A model generated the notes under the pieces. That model saw only the letters and a list, made by a program, of their open reading frames with translations. It was not told where the DNA came from and ran no database searches. 64,000 bases of DNA, taken from NCBI GenBank assembly GCA_036257565.1, contig DATAFH010000069.1, forward strand, positions 1 to 64,000, in the 5' to 3' direction. This document shows, one piece after another, positions 29,867 to 39,789 of the stretch. The first letter of the stretch is position 1; the number at the start of each line of letters is the position of its first letter. Source of the DNA: DASSUW01 sp036257565. GTDB taxonomy: Bacteria > Actinomycetota > Thermoleophilia > Solirubrobacterales > Solirubrobacteraceae. The translations under genes were made by a program, and so were the position numbers.

Positions 29867-32065
29867 GTGCAATCCAAGAACCTCGCCGCGCGCGCGGGCC
29901 GCTGGAGCGCCCGCCATCGCAAGACGGCGATCTTCGGCTGGCTGGCGTTCGTGATCGTCGCGTTCATGATCGGCGGCGCCGTCGGCCAGAAGTCGATCCC
30001 AGAGGAGGACTACGGCAACGGCCAGTCGAAGGCCGCCGATCACGCGATCGCCGACGCGAACTTCCGCGACGCCGCCGAGGAGCAGGTCCTCGTGCAGGGC
30101 AAGGGCTCCGTGAAGATCGGCGACCCAGCCTTCGAGGCCGCCGTCAACGACGTGGTCTCGCGCCTCGAGACCACCCAGCACGTCGACAAGGTCGAGTCCC
30201 CGCTCGCCCCCGGCAACGAGGGGCAGCTCTCCAAGGACGGCCGCTCCGGCCTGATCACGTTCGAGGTCCCCGGTGACGAGGACCAGGTCACCGACTTCGC
30301 GACGCCCTCGCTCGACGCGACCGCCGCGGCGCGGAGCGCCAACCCGGACGTCTTCATCGGCCAGTTCGGCGACGCGAGCTCCGAAGAGGCGATCTCGCAG
30401 GCGTTCGAGGACGACTTCAAGAAGGCCGAGTTCCTTTCCCTCCCCATCACCCTCCTGATCCTCGTCGTCGCCTTCGGCGCCCTGGTCGCCGCCGGCGTGC
30501 CGCTCCTGCTCGGCCTCACGGCCGTGATGGCGACGCTCGGCCTGCTCGCGCCGATCAGCCAGATCGTCCCGATGGACGAGTCGGCCAGCTCGGTGATCCT
30601 GCTCGTCGGCCTCGCCGTCGGCGTCGACTACTCGATGTTCTACCTCCGGCGCAAGATGGAGGAGCGCGACGCCGGACGCTCCAGTGAGGACGCGCTCGAG
30701 TTCGCGGCGGCCACCTCGGGCCACGCGGTGCTCGTCTCCGGCCTCACGGTGATGATTGCCATGGCCGGGATGTTCTTCGCCGGCAGCATCGTCTTCCAGG
30801 GCTTCGCGATCGGCACGATCCTCGTGGTCGCCGTGGCGGTGCTCGGCTCCCTGACCGTGCTCCCCGCCGTGCTCTCCAAGCTCGGCGACAAGGTCGAGAA
30901 GGGCCGCGTCCCGATCATCGGGCGCATGCGGCACCGCAACCACGGCGAGTCGCGCGTGTGGAACTGGGTGCTCGACCGCGTCCTCCGCCGCCCCGTCGTC
31001 GCGCTCGTTGTCGCGGGCACGCTGCTGCTCGGCCTCAGCATCCCGGCGCTCAGCATGAAGACCGTCAACCCCGGCGCCGCGGGCCTGCCGAAGGACCTCG
31101 AGGTCACGAAGGTCTACGACCGCATCCAGGCCGCGTTCCCCGGCGGACCGCTGCCGGCCATCGTGGCGGTCAAGGCCGACGACGTGACGAAGCCGGAGAT
31201 CCAGGCCGGCATCAAGGACATGACCGAGGAGGCGCTGGCCAGCGGCCAGATGTCCAACCCCGTGACGACCACCGTGTCGCCCGACAAGACGGTCGCCGCG
31301 GTCTCGATCCCGCTCGACGGCGACGGCACCGACGACGTCTCGGAGTCCGCGCTCGCCACCCTGCGCGAGAACATCATCCCGGCCACCGTCGGGCACATCG
31401 ACGGCGTCGAGGCCAACGTGACCGGCATGACCGCCGGGTCGAAGGACTTCAACGACTCCATGAAGTCCCACCTGCCGTATGTGTTCGCGTTCGTGCTCGG
31501 GCTGGCGTTCCTGCTCCTGCTCGTCACGTTCCGGTCGATCGTCGTCCCGATCAAGGCGATCGTGCTCAACCTGCTGTCCGTGGGCGCGAGCTACGGCATC
31601 CTCAAGCTCGTCTTCCAGGACGGGCACGGGGAGAGCCTGCTCGGCTTCGAGTCGACCGGCGGGATCACGTCATGGCTGCCGCTGTTCCTGTTCGTGATCC
31701 TGTTCGGCCTGTCGATGGATTACCACGTGTTCATCCTCAGCCGGATCCGCGAGGGCGTGGACCGTGGCCTGTCGACCGACAACGCGGTCGCGCAGGGCAT
31801 CAAGCAGACGGCCGGCGTCGTGACCAGCGCGGCGATCGTGATGGTCGCGGTGTTCTCGATCTTCGGCTCGCTGAGCATGATCGAGTTCAAGCAGATGGGC
31901 GTCGGCCTCGCGGTCGCGGTGCTCATCGACGCGACGATCGTGCGCGGCGTCCTGCTCCCGGCGGCGATGAAGCTGCTCGGCGACTGGAACTGGTACCTGC
32001 CGAAGCGGCTGCGCTGGCTGCCGAAGGTGGCGCACGAGCCTTCGGTCGAGCCCGCTCGGGCGTAG
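29867..32065 (+). CDS. MMPL/RND family transporter
   Basis: 732 residues from GTG 29867, preceded by CGGAGG. The layout is RND-like: one N-terminal helix (FGWLAFVIVAFMIGGAVG), an extracytoplasmic domain, a block of five to six helices with the LVGLAVGVDYSMFYLRR motif, and then the same plan again with LFGLSMDYHVFILSRIREG. MMPL proteins export lipids or small hydrophobic compounds using the proton gradient. The paired Asp in GVDYSMF and SMDYHVF are the expected proton-relay residues. A strong hairpin terminator follows. Confidence 0.92.
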   Translation: MQSKNLAARAGRWSARHRKTAIFGWLAFVIVAFMIGGAVGQKSIPEEDYGNGQSKAADHAIADANFRDAAEEQVLVQGKGSVKIGDPAFEAAVNDVVSRLETTQHVDKVESPLAPGNEGQLSKDGRSGLITFEVPGDEDQVTDFATPSLDATAAARSANPDVFIGQFGDASSEEAISQAFEDDFKKAEFLSLPITLLILVVAFGALVAAGVPLLLGLTAVMATLGLLAPISQIVPMDESASSVILLVGLAVGVDYSMFYLRRKMEERDAGRSSEDALEFAAATSGHAVLVSGLTVMIAMAGMFFAGSIVFQGFAIGTILVVAVAVLGSLTVLPAVLSKLGDKVEKGRVPIIGRMRHRNHGESRVWNWVLDRVLRRPVVALVVAGTLLLGLSIPALSMKTVNPGAAGLPKDLEVTKVYDRIQAAFPGGPLPAIVAVKADDVTKPEIQAGIKDMTEEALASGQMSNPVTTTVSPDKTVAAVSIPLDGDGTDDVSESALATLRENIIPATVGHIDGVEANVTGMTAGSKDFNDSMKSHLPYVFAFVLGLAFLLLLVTFRSIVVPIKAIVLNLLSVGASYGILKLVFQDGHGESLLGFESTGGITSWLPLFLFVILFGLSMDYHVFILSRIREGVDRGLSTDNAVAQGIKQTAGVVTSAAIVMVAVFSIFGSLSMIEFKQMGVGLAVAVLIDATIVRGVLLPAAMKLLGDWNWYLPKRLRWLPKVAHEPSVEPARA

Positions 32066-32090
32066 TCGAACCCCCCACCTGCCTGGACGT

Positions 32091-32115
32091 GGAGCCCGCC
32101 GAGTCGGCGGGCTCC
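32091..32115 (+). terminator. Terminator hairpin after the MMPL gene
   Basis: GGAGCCCGCC-GAGTC-GGCGGGCTCC: a perfect 10-bp stem with a 5-nt loop, followed by a moderately T-rich stretch. It lies 26 nt after the MMPL stop and before the phosphofructokinase start, so the two genes are probably separate transcripts. Confidence 0.75.
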
Positions 32116-32140
32116 ACGCATTTCCGCTTTGCTTCGCGCC

Positions 32141-33175
<1,035 letters not shown>

Positions 33176-33184
33176 CGTCGGCAT

Positions 33185-33577
33185 ATGTTCCGACAGGGCC
33201 CCATCCCGGCGTTCGTGCACGGACTGCTCGAGTACGCGGCCGGGGTGCTGCTGATCGCCGCGCCGTTCCTCTTCACGTTCGACTCCGACACGGCGACCGC
33301 GGTCTCGATCGTGGCGGGGGTGGCGGTCCTGATCGTCGCCGCGTCGACGGCCATGTCGACCGGCCTCATCAAGTCGATCCCCGTGCACGCGCACGTGATC
33401 CTCGACTACGCGCTCGCGGCCCTCCTGATCGCGTCGCCGTTCCTGTTCGGCTTCGACGACGACGGGACCGCGACGGCGTTCTTCATCGTCCTTGGCGTCC
33501 TGCACCTGCTGATCACGATCGCCACGAGGTTCATCCGCGAGGAGGAGCCGCGCCGGCGGCGGTCGGCGACGAGCTAG
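33185..33577 (+). CDS. SPW-repeat-like membrane protein
   Basis: 130 residues, four membrane helices in two similar halves: HGLLEYAAGVLLIAAPFLFTF and HVILDYALAALLIASPFLFGF, each followed by a second helix. This duplication resembles SPW-repeat membrane proteins of Actinobacteria. Basic C-terminal tail. The 3' end overlaps the convergent FemAB-like gene by 4 nt. Function unknown. Confidence 0.75.
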   Translation: MFRQGPIPAFVHGLLEYAAGVLLIAAPFLFTFDSDTATAVSIVAGVAVLIVAASTAMSTGLIKSIPVHAHVILDYALAALLIASPFLFGFDDDGTATAFFIVLGVLHLLITIATRFIREEEPRRRRSATS

Positions 33578-34713
33578 GCGCCCCGGCCGAGGAGCCGGTG
33601 CGCCGCGGAGTGCATCCCGGCGAGCCGGGGCGCGGCGAGGCGGACAGCGGGGCGCAAGGCGAGGTTCGGCGAGTTGTCGACGGCGCCCGGCAGCACCCGC
33701 GCATGGCCGCCGAAGCCGAGCTTGTACTCCGATACGCCGCCTCGAGCCGCTTCGGGGATCTCCTCCCCGGCGGCGAGCGCGCGGGCGACCGGCGGCGAGA
33801 TGCCGTCGAAGTCGAACGCCTGATAGCCATGCTCGCGGCCCCAGCGCATGGCGGCCCAGTCGAGCGCGGTGTTCGGACGCACCCCGCTCCGCACCTGCCC
33901 GGACCAGCCGCCGGCCTTGGCCGTGACGCAGTCGTTGAAGCCGATGTAGAGGTGCGCCGCGAGCAGCTCGCCGTCCATCTCGCCGAGCAGGAACAGCGCC
34001 TGGTCGCGGGCGGCGAAGACCCGCCACATCGTCGCGTAGTACTGGATCGGGTACTGGTCGAAGCCCTGGCGGACGGCGGTGGAGGCGATCATCCCGTGCA
34101 GCGCGGGGAGGTCGTCGACGCCACCCACGCGGATCTCCAGGCCGCGCTCGACCGACTGGCGGGCGCCGCGGCGCGTGGAGCGCCGCATGCCGGCCAGGAT
34201 CTCCGCCTCGGGCCGGTCGAGGGACACGCGGACCGTGGCGCTCGGCGCCGCCTCGACCGCGCTCGGTGCCCAGCCGCGCGCCAGCAGCGCATCGACGAGG
34301 TCCGGGCGGTCGACCGGCGGCTGGAGCTTCACGTAGCGGATCCGCCGCGCGCGGCCGAGGGCCATCACTGCGTCGAGGACGGCGTCGAGCAGACGCGGGT
34401 CGGGCCTCGCGAGCACCGGACCGCGAGCCGCAAATGCGACTGCGCCGAACCGGTTGACGCTGCGCGTCACGAGCTGCACGCCGCCGACGATTCCGTCCTG
34501 GTCGCGGACGACGACGCGCACCGCGTGCCACCCCAGCGAGCGCTTGACCTCCGCCCACAGCGAGGACTGTGCGTGGTGGCCGCCGGGGGTTGCCTCGAGG
34601 AAGGCGTCCCAGGCGGGATCCTCCCGGGCGTCGTGGAGCGCGGCGACGTGGTAGCTCTCGGCGATCGGCTGATCACCACTCGGACCGGCCTCGTTCAGGG
34701 CGGTTGCGGCCAT
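33574..34713 (-). CDS. FemAB/GNAT-fold peptidoglycan bridge-type aminoacyltransferase
   Basis: 379 residues from ATG 34713. The pattern matches the FemABX family: early HHAQSSLWAEVKRSLGW, then RRIRYVKLQPP, MRRSTRRGARQSVERG, and the late GNAT-like block LGEMDGELLAAHLYIGF...YQAFDFDGISPPV...YKLGFGGHA. Members add amino acids to lipid II or act on related lipids. ATG 34803 overlaps the LtrA stop (TGATG) and is an alternative start, but the extra 30 residues are not protein-like. The LtrA gene lies upstream on the same strand. Confidence 0.8.
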   Translation of the reverse strand: MAATALNEAGPSGDQPIAESYHVAALHDAREDPAWDAFLEATPGGHHAQSSLWAEVKRSLGWHAVRVVVRDQDGIVGGVQLVTRSVNRFGAVAFAARGPVLARPDPRLLDAVLDAVMALGRARRIRYVKLQPPVDRPDLVDALLARGWAPSAVEAAPSATVRVSLDRPEAEILAGMRRSTRRGARQSVERGLEIRVGGVDDLPALHGMIASTAVRQGFDQYPIQYYATMWRVFAARDQALFLLGEMDGELLAAHLYIGFNDCVTAKAGGWSGQVRSGVRPNTALDWAAMRWGREHGYQAFDFDGISPPVARALAAGEEIPEAARGGVSEYKLGFGGHARVLPGAVDNSPNLALRPAVRLAAPRLAGMHSAAHRLLGRGA

Positions 34714-34802
34714 CCTCGGTGCAGCAACGGAGCGAACGCACCCGCTCTTGTGTGCCCGCTGAACATTTCCGGCGGCGGCCAAACCCGGCGCGGTGACGTC
34801 CA

Positions 34803-35990
34803 TCAACGCCCGATCCGCTCCGCCCGGATGCGCCGACGCGCCTCCGCGTAGCGCACGACCTCGTACGTGATGAGCAGGACGGAGACCGCGAGCAGGATCG
34901 CGAGCGTGGCGACTCCGGCGATTTCGGTCGCGAGCGGGATCACCGCGAGGCAGGCGGCAGCGGCGAGGATCCGCGGCCAGCTGATGGTTCCGACGTTGCG
35001 CAGCCGGAACGCGACGTGGGCGAGCAGATACAGCGCCAGTCCGCCGCCGAGCGCCGTCGCCGGCATGTCCTTGAGTGGGTCGCCGGCATGCTCGAGCACC
35101 TTCTTGACGCCGAGGGCGAACAGCACGATGCCGCCGACCATCGGCAGGTGCAGGAGCGCGTACGAGTCGCGTGCCATGCGTAGCTGCTCGACGCCGACCG
35201 CCTCCATGAAGCGATGCTCGGCGACGACTGCGACGACGTCGAAGTACGCCCACCACAGCGCGCACGCGATGCCGACCGCGAGCAGGGCGGCCAGCACCTC
35301 GCGGGATCCGAGCTCGACGCCCTCGGCGCCGACGCCGATCGCCACGATCGACTCGCCGAAGGCGATGATGACCACGAGCGAGAAGCGCTCGGCGAAGTGC
35401 CTGGCGTGGACGTGCCAGCCCTTCGACCCCTGGGCGAGCACGATGCCGTAGTCGAGCACGACCGCGAGGATCCAGAGCAGGTCGCGCGTGGTTCCCTCGA
35501 ACGCGGCGCTAGCCAGGATGATCAGCCCGGCACCCGGGATCAGCGAGAGCACGAGCGACAGGACGGCGCGGGCGAGCGCCGGATCGCCGCGGGCGGCGAG
35601 CGCGAACAGCGTGGCGTGCAGCACCCGCACCGCCAGGTAGCCGAGGCCCCAGAGGACGCCGTCGTCCTCGAACGCGCCCGGGGTGGCGAGCGCCACCACG
35701 AGCATGGCCGCCATCGCCGCGAACATGACCAGCCGCGGGAGGACGAGCTCGGGGTCGACCGTGCTCGTCAGCCACGCGTAGCCCGACCACGCCCACCACA
35801 TGATCGCCAGCACCACGAGGCCGCGGCCGAGCTGCGCGAAGGTCGGGTCCTCGGCCAGGAAGGCGGTGACCTGCGTGAGCGCGAAGACGAAGACGAGGTC
35901 GAAGAACAGCTCGAGCGGCGAGACCGTGGCCTCGCGCGGGTCGGCCCGCACCAACCCGCGGCCGCGACTTTCCTCGACGGTCGTGCTCAT
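34803..35990 (-). CDS. Low temperature requirement protein A (LtrA) family membrane protein
   Basis: 395 residues with about ten to twelve membrane helices. The N-terminal EATVSPLELFFDLVFVFALTQV motif and the mid-protein HFAERFSLVVIIAFGESIVAIG segment define the LtrA family. LtrA was found as a factor for growth at low temperature in Listeria; its biochemical role is unknown. TAAGGT with a 6-nt gap precedes ATG. Confidence 0.9.
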   Translation of the reverse strand: MSTTVEESRGRGLVRADPREATVSPLELFFDLVFVFALTQVTAFLAEDPTFAQLGRGLVVLAIMWWAWSGYAWLTSTVDPELVLPRLVMFAAMAAMLVVALATPGAFEDDGVLWGLGYLAVRVLHATLFALAARGDPALARAVLSLVLSLIPGAGLIILASAAFEGTTRDLLWILAVVLDYGIVLAQGSKGWHVHARHFAERFSLVVIIAFGESIVAIGVGAEGVELGSREVLAALLAVGIACALWWAYFDVVAVVAEHRFMEAVGVEQLRMARDSYALLHLPMVGGIVLFALGVKKVLEHAGDPLKDMPATALGGGLALYLLAHVAFRLRNVGTISWPRILAAAACLAVIPLATEIAGVATLAILLAVSVLLITYEVVRYAEARRRIRAERIGR

Positions 35991-35996
35991 GACGTG

Positions 35997-36002
35997 ACCT
36001 TA
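35997..36002 (-). promoter_or_regulatory. Probable -10 box of the LtrA gene
   Basis: TAAGGT read on the minus strand, followed by CACGTC and ATG at 35990. The 6-nt gap and missing Shine-Dalgarno sequence fit a leaderless message. Confidence 0.4.
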
Positions 36003-36203
36003 GCCCGCAGCCGGAGCGGGCCGATGACACCATCGGCGCGTCCGCGTTCGGCCGGTCACCGCCGCGGATCGTCCCGTTCATGGAGCGGATGAAGCTGACC
36101 GCGGCGTTCCCGCATCCGCCGGCGGCTCATGGCGGTCACGCTCTAGCGGAACGCTGTAGCTGCGCGTAGGGTTGGCTCACCACAGGCCCTCCGGAGGGTT
36201 GCC

Positions 36204-36383
36204 ATGGGCGAGCGGAAAGAATCGAAGTTCGGTTGGGCTGAGCGCAGGCGCGAAAAGAAGCGTCTCAAGCTCGAGCGAAAGGGGGATTCGCCCCAGAAGC
36301 AAAGCGAGCGCAAGCGGCCTGCCGACCAGCCGACGCCCGAGCAGAACACGCGCCGCGCCGGATACGGACAAATCGGGTTCTAA
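36204..36383 (+). CDS. Small, very basic protein (59 aa)
   Basis: ATG-TAA frame of 59 residues starting MGERKESKFGWAERRREKKR and ending GYGQIGF. Lys/Arg make up about a third of it. GGAGGG sits 5 nt before ATG, the proper ribosome-site spacing. Codons are less GC-biased than in neighbouring genes (AAA, GAA, CAA, ATC). It may bind nucleic acid, but no family is recognised. The tRNA-Val gene begins 10 nt beyond, on the other strand. Confidence 0.6.
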   Translation: MGERKESKFGWAERRREKKRLKLERKGDSPQKQSERKRPADQPTPEQNTRRAGYGQIGF

Positions 36384-36392
36384 GCCGGTAGG

Positions 36393-36466
36393 TGGGCGGT
36401 CGCGGACTCGAACCGCGGACCTCCTGCGTGTAAAGCAGGCGCTCTGACCAGCTGAGCTAACCGCCC
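36393..36466 (-). tRNA. tRNA-Val (TAC)
   Basis: 74 nt. Acceptor GGGCGGT pairs with ACCGCCC. D-arm TAGCTCAGCTGGTCAGAGC, anticodon TAC in the stem CCTGC...GCAGG, and T-arm GGTTCGAGTCC are all present. Discriminator A. CCA is not encoded. Confidence 0.95.
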
Positions 36467-36481
36467 GGATCGCCGAGGATG

Positions 36482-38287
36482 CTAGTCGCGCCCCGAGACG
36501 AGGGGCAGGAGCAGCTTGCTGCCCCGCGGCTCGAGCGAGAGCTTGGTCCCCGGCTGCGGCCGGATCGTGTAGTCGTGGTCGGTCGAGACGACGACGAGCC
36601 CGATCCGGTGGCCGGCCGCGAACACGTAGTCGTCGGGCTGCATGTCCCACTTGAGCCGGTACGCCTTGCCCGGCCGCACGCGCTGGCTGCGCCCCGCGCT
36701 CGAGCGGTTCTGCGGGTCGAGCCAGCCGCGCGTGACCATCACCGGTGCGCGCGAGCTGTAGTCGACGAGCACGGCGGTGAGGTTGGCGGCGGTGCGGCTC
36801 TCGATCGCCAGCTTCAGGCTCACCAACGGCGTGCCGCTGAGGCGCGCCGTGGTCGAGAGCGGCTTGGTGAGGTAGGCGAGCCGGTTCGGGTGGTCCGCCT
36901 CGGGGTTCTGGATCAGCTCATCGTCGGTGTCGAGCTCGCGGCCGCGGTCGACGAACGTCTGCGCCCGGCGCGAGCCGCGCGGGCCGCGCGTGGCGAGGCC
37001 GCCGGACGAGGACAGCCACAGGCGCGTCGTGCGCGCGCCCCTGGCCGGCCATTCCGATTCGGTCGTGTACGCGCCGTCCTCGCGCTGGAGCGTCACGCGC
37101 GGCTCGGCCATGATCCCGTTCTGGACTCCGAAGAGCCAGGCGTCGAACCAGCGGTTCTCGGTGACCTTGTAGTTCGTGGTGCCCCGGGGGCCGCCGTGGC
37201 CGCCGTTGTGCAGCCACAGCTTGCGCGGCACGCGCAGGCGCTCCCACCAGGAGGCGAACGCCTTGGTCTTGACGTTCCAGTCGTTGAGGCCGTGCACGAC
37301 GAAGACGCTTGCCCTCACGTGCCGCGCGCGATGCACGTAGTCGCGCTGGTGCCAGAACGAGCTGTAGTCCCCGGTCTCGCGATCCTGCCGGGCGATGAGC
37401 TTGCGGCGCACCGCCGCGCAAGTGGTCTGCATGCGGGCGGCAATGAAGTCCGCGAGCACGTCGGTGTCCTCGCCGAGGTACTCGTTGTCGCCCACGCCCT
37501 GGGTGTTCGAGTGGGGCGCGACGACGAGTCCGTTGGCGCGGTAGTAGTCGTACCAGGAGGAGATCGCCGAGACGGGGATGATCGTGCGCAGGCCCTCCAC
37601 GCCGGTGGTCGCCACCTGGTTGGGCAGCGTGCCGTTGTAGGAGACGCCGGTCATGCCGACGTCTCCGGTCGTCCAGTCGGCGCGCACCGGGTTGCCGTCG
37701 ACGTCATAGCCACGCACGCGGCCGTTGAGCCAGTCGATCACGGCCTTGGTCCCCTGCGTCTCCCACGGGCCGCCGATGTCCGGGCAGCCGTCCGAGTTGA
37801 AGGTGCCGATGCTCTCGCCGAGCACGACCGCGTAGCCGCGCGGGACGTAGTAGTTGTCGAGGCTCGACCCAGGGAGGTCGCCGCGGGCGGAGGCGGAGGC
37901 GGCCAGCGCGCGGCGGAACTGCGATCCGCGCTCCTGCGGGAGCTGGTCGACGTCGACGGGATGGTTGACGGCGTTCCCGAGGTCGCCGCGGTACGGGCTG
38001 TGCTCGAAGATCACGGGGACCTCGATGCCCTGCGTGCTCGTCTCCGCCGGGCGGCTGATGCGGATGCGAACGCGGTCGTTGCGCCCGTCGGCGTCGGTGT
38101 CGAGCTTCGTCTGGACGTAGACCGTCTCCTCGATCGCGTCCTCGAACGCGAACTGCGGCTGCGTGACGCCGTCCTGGACGTTGAGCCACGGAGGCGGCTG
38201 CGGGGTCGCGGCCACGGCGGCGGGAGCGACGGCCGCCAGCGTGGCGACCGCTGCGGCGGCAGCGACCAGATGACGACGTGACAGCAT
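36482..38287 (-). CDS. S15 (Xaa-Pro dipeptidyl-peptidase/CocE-like) hydrolase, exported
   Basis: 601 residues from ATG 38287 (SD AGGGGAGGGG). The N terminus SRRHLV with a long hydrophobic stretch looks like a Tat signal. The alpha/beta-hydrolase triad is Ser in GMTGVSYNGTLP, Asp in VVHGLNDWNVKT and His in LHNGGHGG. The C-terminal beta-sandwich (X-Pro_dipep C) is also present. Family members remove X-Pro dipeptides or hydrolyse esters; this member's substrate is uncertain. Confidence 0.88.
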   Translation of the reverse strand: MLSRRHLVAAAAAVATLAAVAPAAVAATPQPPPWLNVQDGVTQPQFAFEDAIEETVYVQTKLDTDADGRNDRVRIRISRPAETSTQGIEVPVIFEHSPYRGDLGNAVNHPVDVDQLPQERGSQFRRALAASASARGDLPGSSLDNYYVPRGYAVVLGESIGTFNSDGCPDIGGPWETQGTKAVIDWLNGRVRGYDVDGNPVRADWTTGDVGMTGVSYNGTLPNQVATTGVEGLRTIIPVSAISSWYDYYRANGLVVAPHSNTQGVGDNEYLGEDTDVLADFIAARMQTTCAAVRRKLIARQDRETGDYSSFWHQRDYVHRARHVRASVFVVHGLNDWNVKTKAFASWWERLRVPRKLWLHNGGHGGPRGTTNYKVTENRWFDAWLFGVQNGIMAEPRVTLQREDGAYTTESEWPARGARTTRLWLSSSGGLATRGPRGSRRAQTFVDRGRELDTDDELIQNPEADHPNRLAYLTKPLSTTARLSGTPLVSLKLAIESRTAANLTAVLVDYSSRAPVMVTRGWLDPQNRSSAGRSQRVRPGKAYRLKWDMQPDDYVFAAGHRIGLVVVSTDHDYTIRPQPGTKLSLEPRGSKLLLPLVSGRD

Positions 38288-38349
38288 CGAACCCCTCCCC
38301 TGGTTGATGCCCATACCGTAGCTCGCGAATGCGATCATGGGCTCGGGGC

Positions 38350-39102
38350 ATGGACCTTGGGATCCGGGACAGGGTGGCGCTGGTCACCGGCGCGTCGAAG
38401 GGGATCGGCCGTGGCATCGCCGAGGCGCTGGTGGCCGAGGGCGCGCGGGTGGCGATCGCTTCGCGGTCGCCTGAGCGGGTGTCCGCGGCGGCGTCGGAGA
38501 TCGGCGCGCGCGGCTACCCGTTCGACGCGGGCGAGCTCGATGCGGTGGGGCCGCTGCTCGGCCAGGTCGAGTCGGACCTCGGTCCGATCGACATCTACGT
38601 GGCCAACACCGGCGGGCCGCCCGGCGGCCCCGATCCGCTGGGCTTCACGCGCGAGCAGTGGGAGGCGGCGCACCGGACGCTCGTGCTCTCGCCGATGGCG
38701 ATCCTGGAGCGGCTCCTGCCCGGGATGCGCTCGCGCGGCTTCGGCCGGGTGCTTGCGATCGGCTCGATCGCCGTCATCGAGCCGGTCGACAACCTGCAGC
38801 TCTCGAACGCCCACCGGCCGGGCCTGGTCGCAGCGTTCAAGGTCCTCGCTCGCCACGCGGCGGCCGACAACGTCACGCTCAACCACATCCACCCGGGTCA
38901 GATCGCGACCGACCGGATCTTCAGCACTGCCGGCGGGCGCGAGGCCGCCGAGGCCCGGGCCCGCGAGGCAGTCCCCGCCGGCCGCCTCGGCACCGTCGAG
39001 GAGATCGCCGCCGCGGCCGCCTTCCTCTGCTCGGCCCCCGCGAGCTACATCACGGGCACGAGCCTGCTCGTCGACGGCGGCCTGTCGCGCAGCGTGACCT
39101 GA
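38350..39102 (+). CDS. SDR-family protein with altered catalytic residues
   Basis: 250 residues from ATG 38350 (ATG 38329, 9 nt after TACCGT, is an alternative start). It has the NAD(P)-binding TGASKGIGRGI loop, NTGGPPGG in the NNAG position, Ser139 in AIGSIA and the C-terminal TGTSLLVDGGLS. By eye the Y-x-x-x-K catalytic pair is absent: the helix reads LSNAHRPGLVAAFKVLA with Leu151 and His155 in those places. This occurs in a known group of FabG-like proteins. Function unknown; it may bind cofactor without standard catalysis. Confidence 0.85.
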   Translation: MDLGIRDRVALVTGASKGIGRGIAEALVAEGARVAIASRSPERVSAAASEIGARGYPFDAGELDAVGPLLGQVESDLGPIDIYVANTGGPPGGPDPLGFTREQWEAAHRTLVLSPMAILERLLPGMRSRGFGRVLAIGSIAVIEPVDNLQLSNAHRPGLVAAFKVLARHAAADNVTLNHIHPGQIATDRIFSTAGGREAAEARAREAVPAGRLGTVEEIAAAAAFLCSAPASYITGTSLLVDGGLSRSVT

Positions 39103-39126
39103 GCGCTCCTAGACTGTCCTGCCCGC

Positions 39127-39198
39127 GCCCCCATGGTGTAACGGTTAGCACGCGAGATTTTCAATCTCGTAGCGCGAGTTCGACTCTCGCTGGGGGTA
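39127..39198 (+). tRNA. tRNA-Glu (TTC)
   Basis: 72 nt. Acceptor GCCCCCA pairs with TGGGGGT. D-arm with TGGTGTAACGGTTAGCA, anticodon TTC in the stem GAGAT...ATCTC, and T-arm AGTTCGACT are all present. Discriminator A. CCA is not encoded. The stop codon of the convergent VOC gene abuts its 3' end. Confidence 0.95.
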
Positions 39199-39618
39199 TC
39201 AGGTCCAGCGGAAGAAGCTGATGAGGTTGCCGTCGCGGTCGAGCGTCGCGAACTCGCGGGTGCCGAAGTCGGTGGTGCTGATGCCGTCTCGGTTGACCGG
39301 GTGGAGGACTCCGCTCGACTCGAGCTCGGCGTACAGCGCGTCGACGTCGGCGACCTCGATGCGGCAGCTCGCGGTGCCGGACAGGAACGACTCGGCGCCC
39401 GAGCAGATCGGACGCTCGGTGAGGTCGGAGCGGGCGCGCCAGTCGTCGTCGGTCGCTCCCCAGAGGTGCAGTACCGCGTCGTCGCGCCCTATGACCGCGA
39501 AGTCGTCCGTCTCGTGCGGCGACTCGAAGCCGAACCGCTCGCGGTAGTAGGCCACCGCCGCCCGCACGTCGCGGACCGGGAGGGCGGGGATCGTGCGGTG
39601 CAGGCCCGCGGAGGTCAT
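39199..39618 (-). CDS. VOC-family protein (glyoxalase/bleomycin-resistance fold)
   Basis: 139 residues: HRTIPALPVRDVRAAVAYYRERFGF at the start, VLHLWGATDD, SCRIEVADVDALYAELESSGV and EFATLDRDGNLISFF at the end. This is the paired beta-alpha-beta-beta-beta fold of the vicinal oxygen chelate superfamily. Its ATG overlaps the stop of the small membrane protein upstream (ATGA), so the two are co-translated. Substrate unknown. Confidence 0.85.
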   Translation of the reverse strand: MTSAGLHRTIPALPVRDVRAAVAYYRERFGFESPHETDDFAVIGRDDAVLHLWGATDDDWRARSDLTERPICSGAESFLSGTASCRIEVADVDALYAELESSGVLHPVNRDGISTTDFGTREFATLDRDGNLISFFRWT

Positions 39619-39785
39619 CTGGTCGGGTCGGGCTCGTCCGGCCAGCGGCCGTGCTCGTCGTAGAAGCGACGCGCCTCCTCGTCGCGCTCGCGATCGCCCT
39701 TGCCGGTGGCGAGGAAGTACAGGATCACGACGATCATGAGTAGGCCGCCGACGACGGCGATGATGCTCCAGATGGTCTCTGCCAT
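39615..39785 (-). CDS. Small single-span membrane protein (56 aa) directly after tRNA-Lys
   Basis: 56 residues: one helix (about 5-27, SIIAVVGGLLMIVVILYFLA), then a charged cytosolic tail GKGDRERDEEARRFYDEHGRWPDEPDPTR. The ATG begins only 4 nt after the mature end of tRNA-Lys, so the mRNA must either be cut from the tRNA precursor or start inside the tRNA gene. Its stop overlaps the VOC gene start (ATGA). No family recognised. Confidence 0.65.
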   Translation of the reverse strand: MAETIWSIIAVVGGLLMIVVILYFLATGKGDRERDEEARRFYDEHGRWPDEPDPTR

Positions 39786-39789
39786 GTAG

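Noticed and set aside
36080..36169. Short plus-strand frame of 29 codons
   Set aside because: No ribosome site, no conserved feature, random-looking composition.
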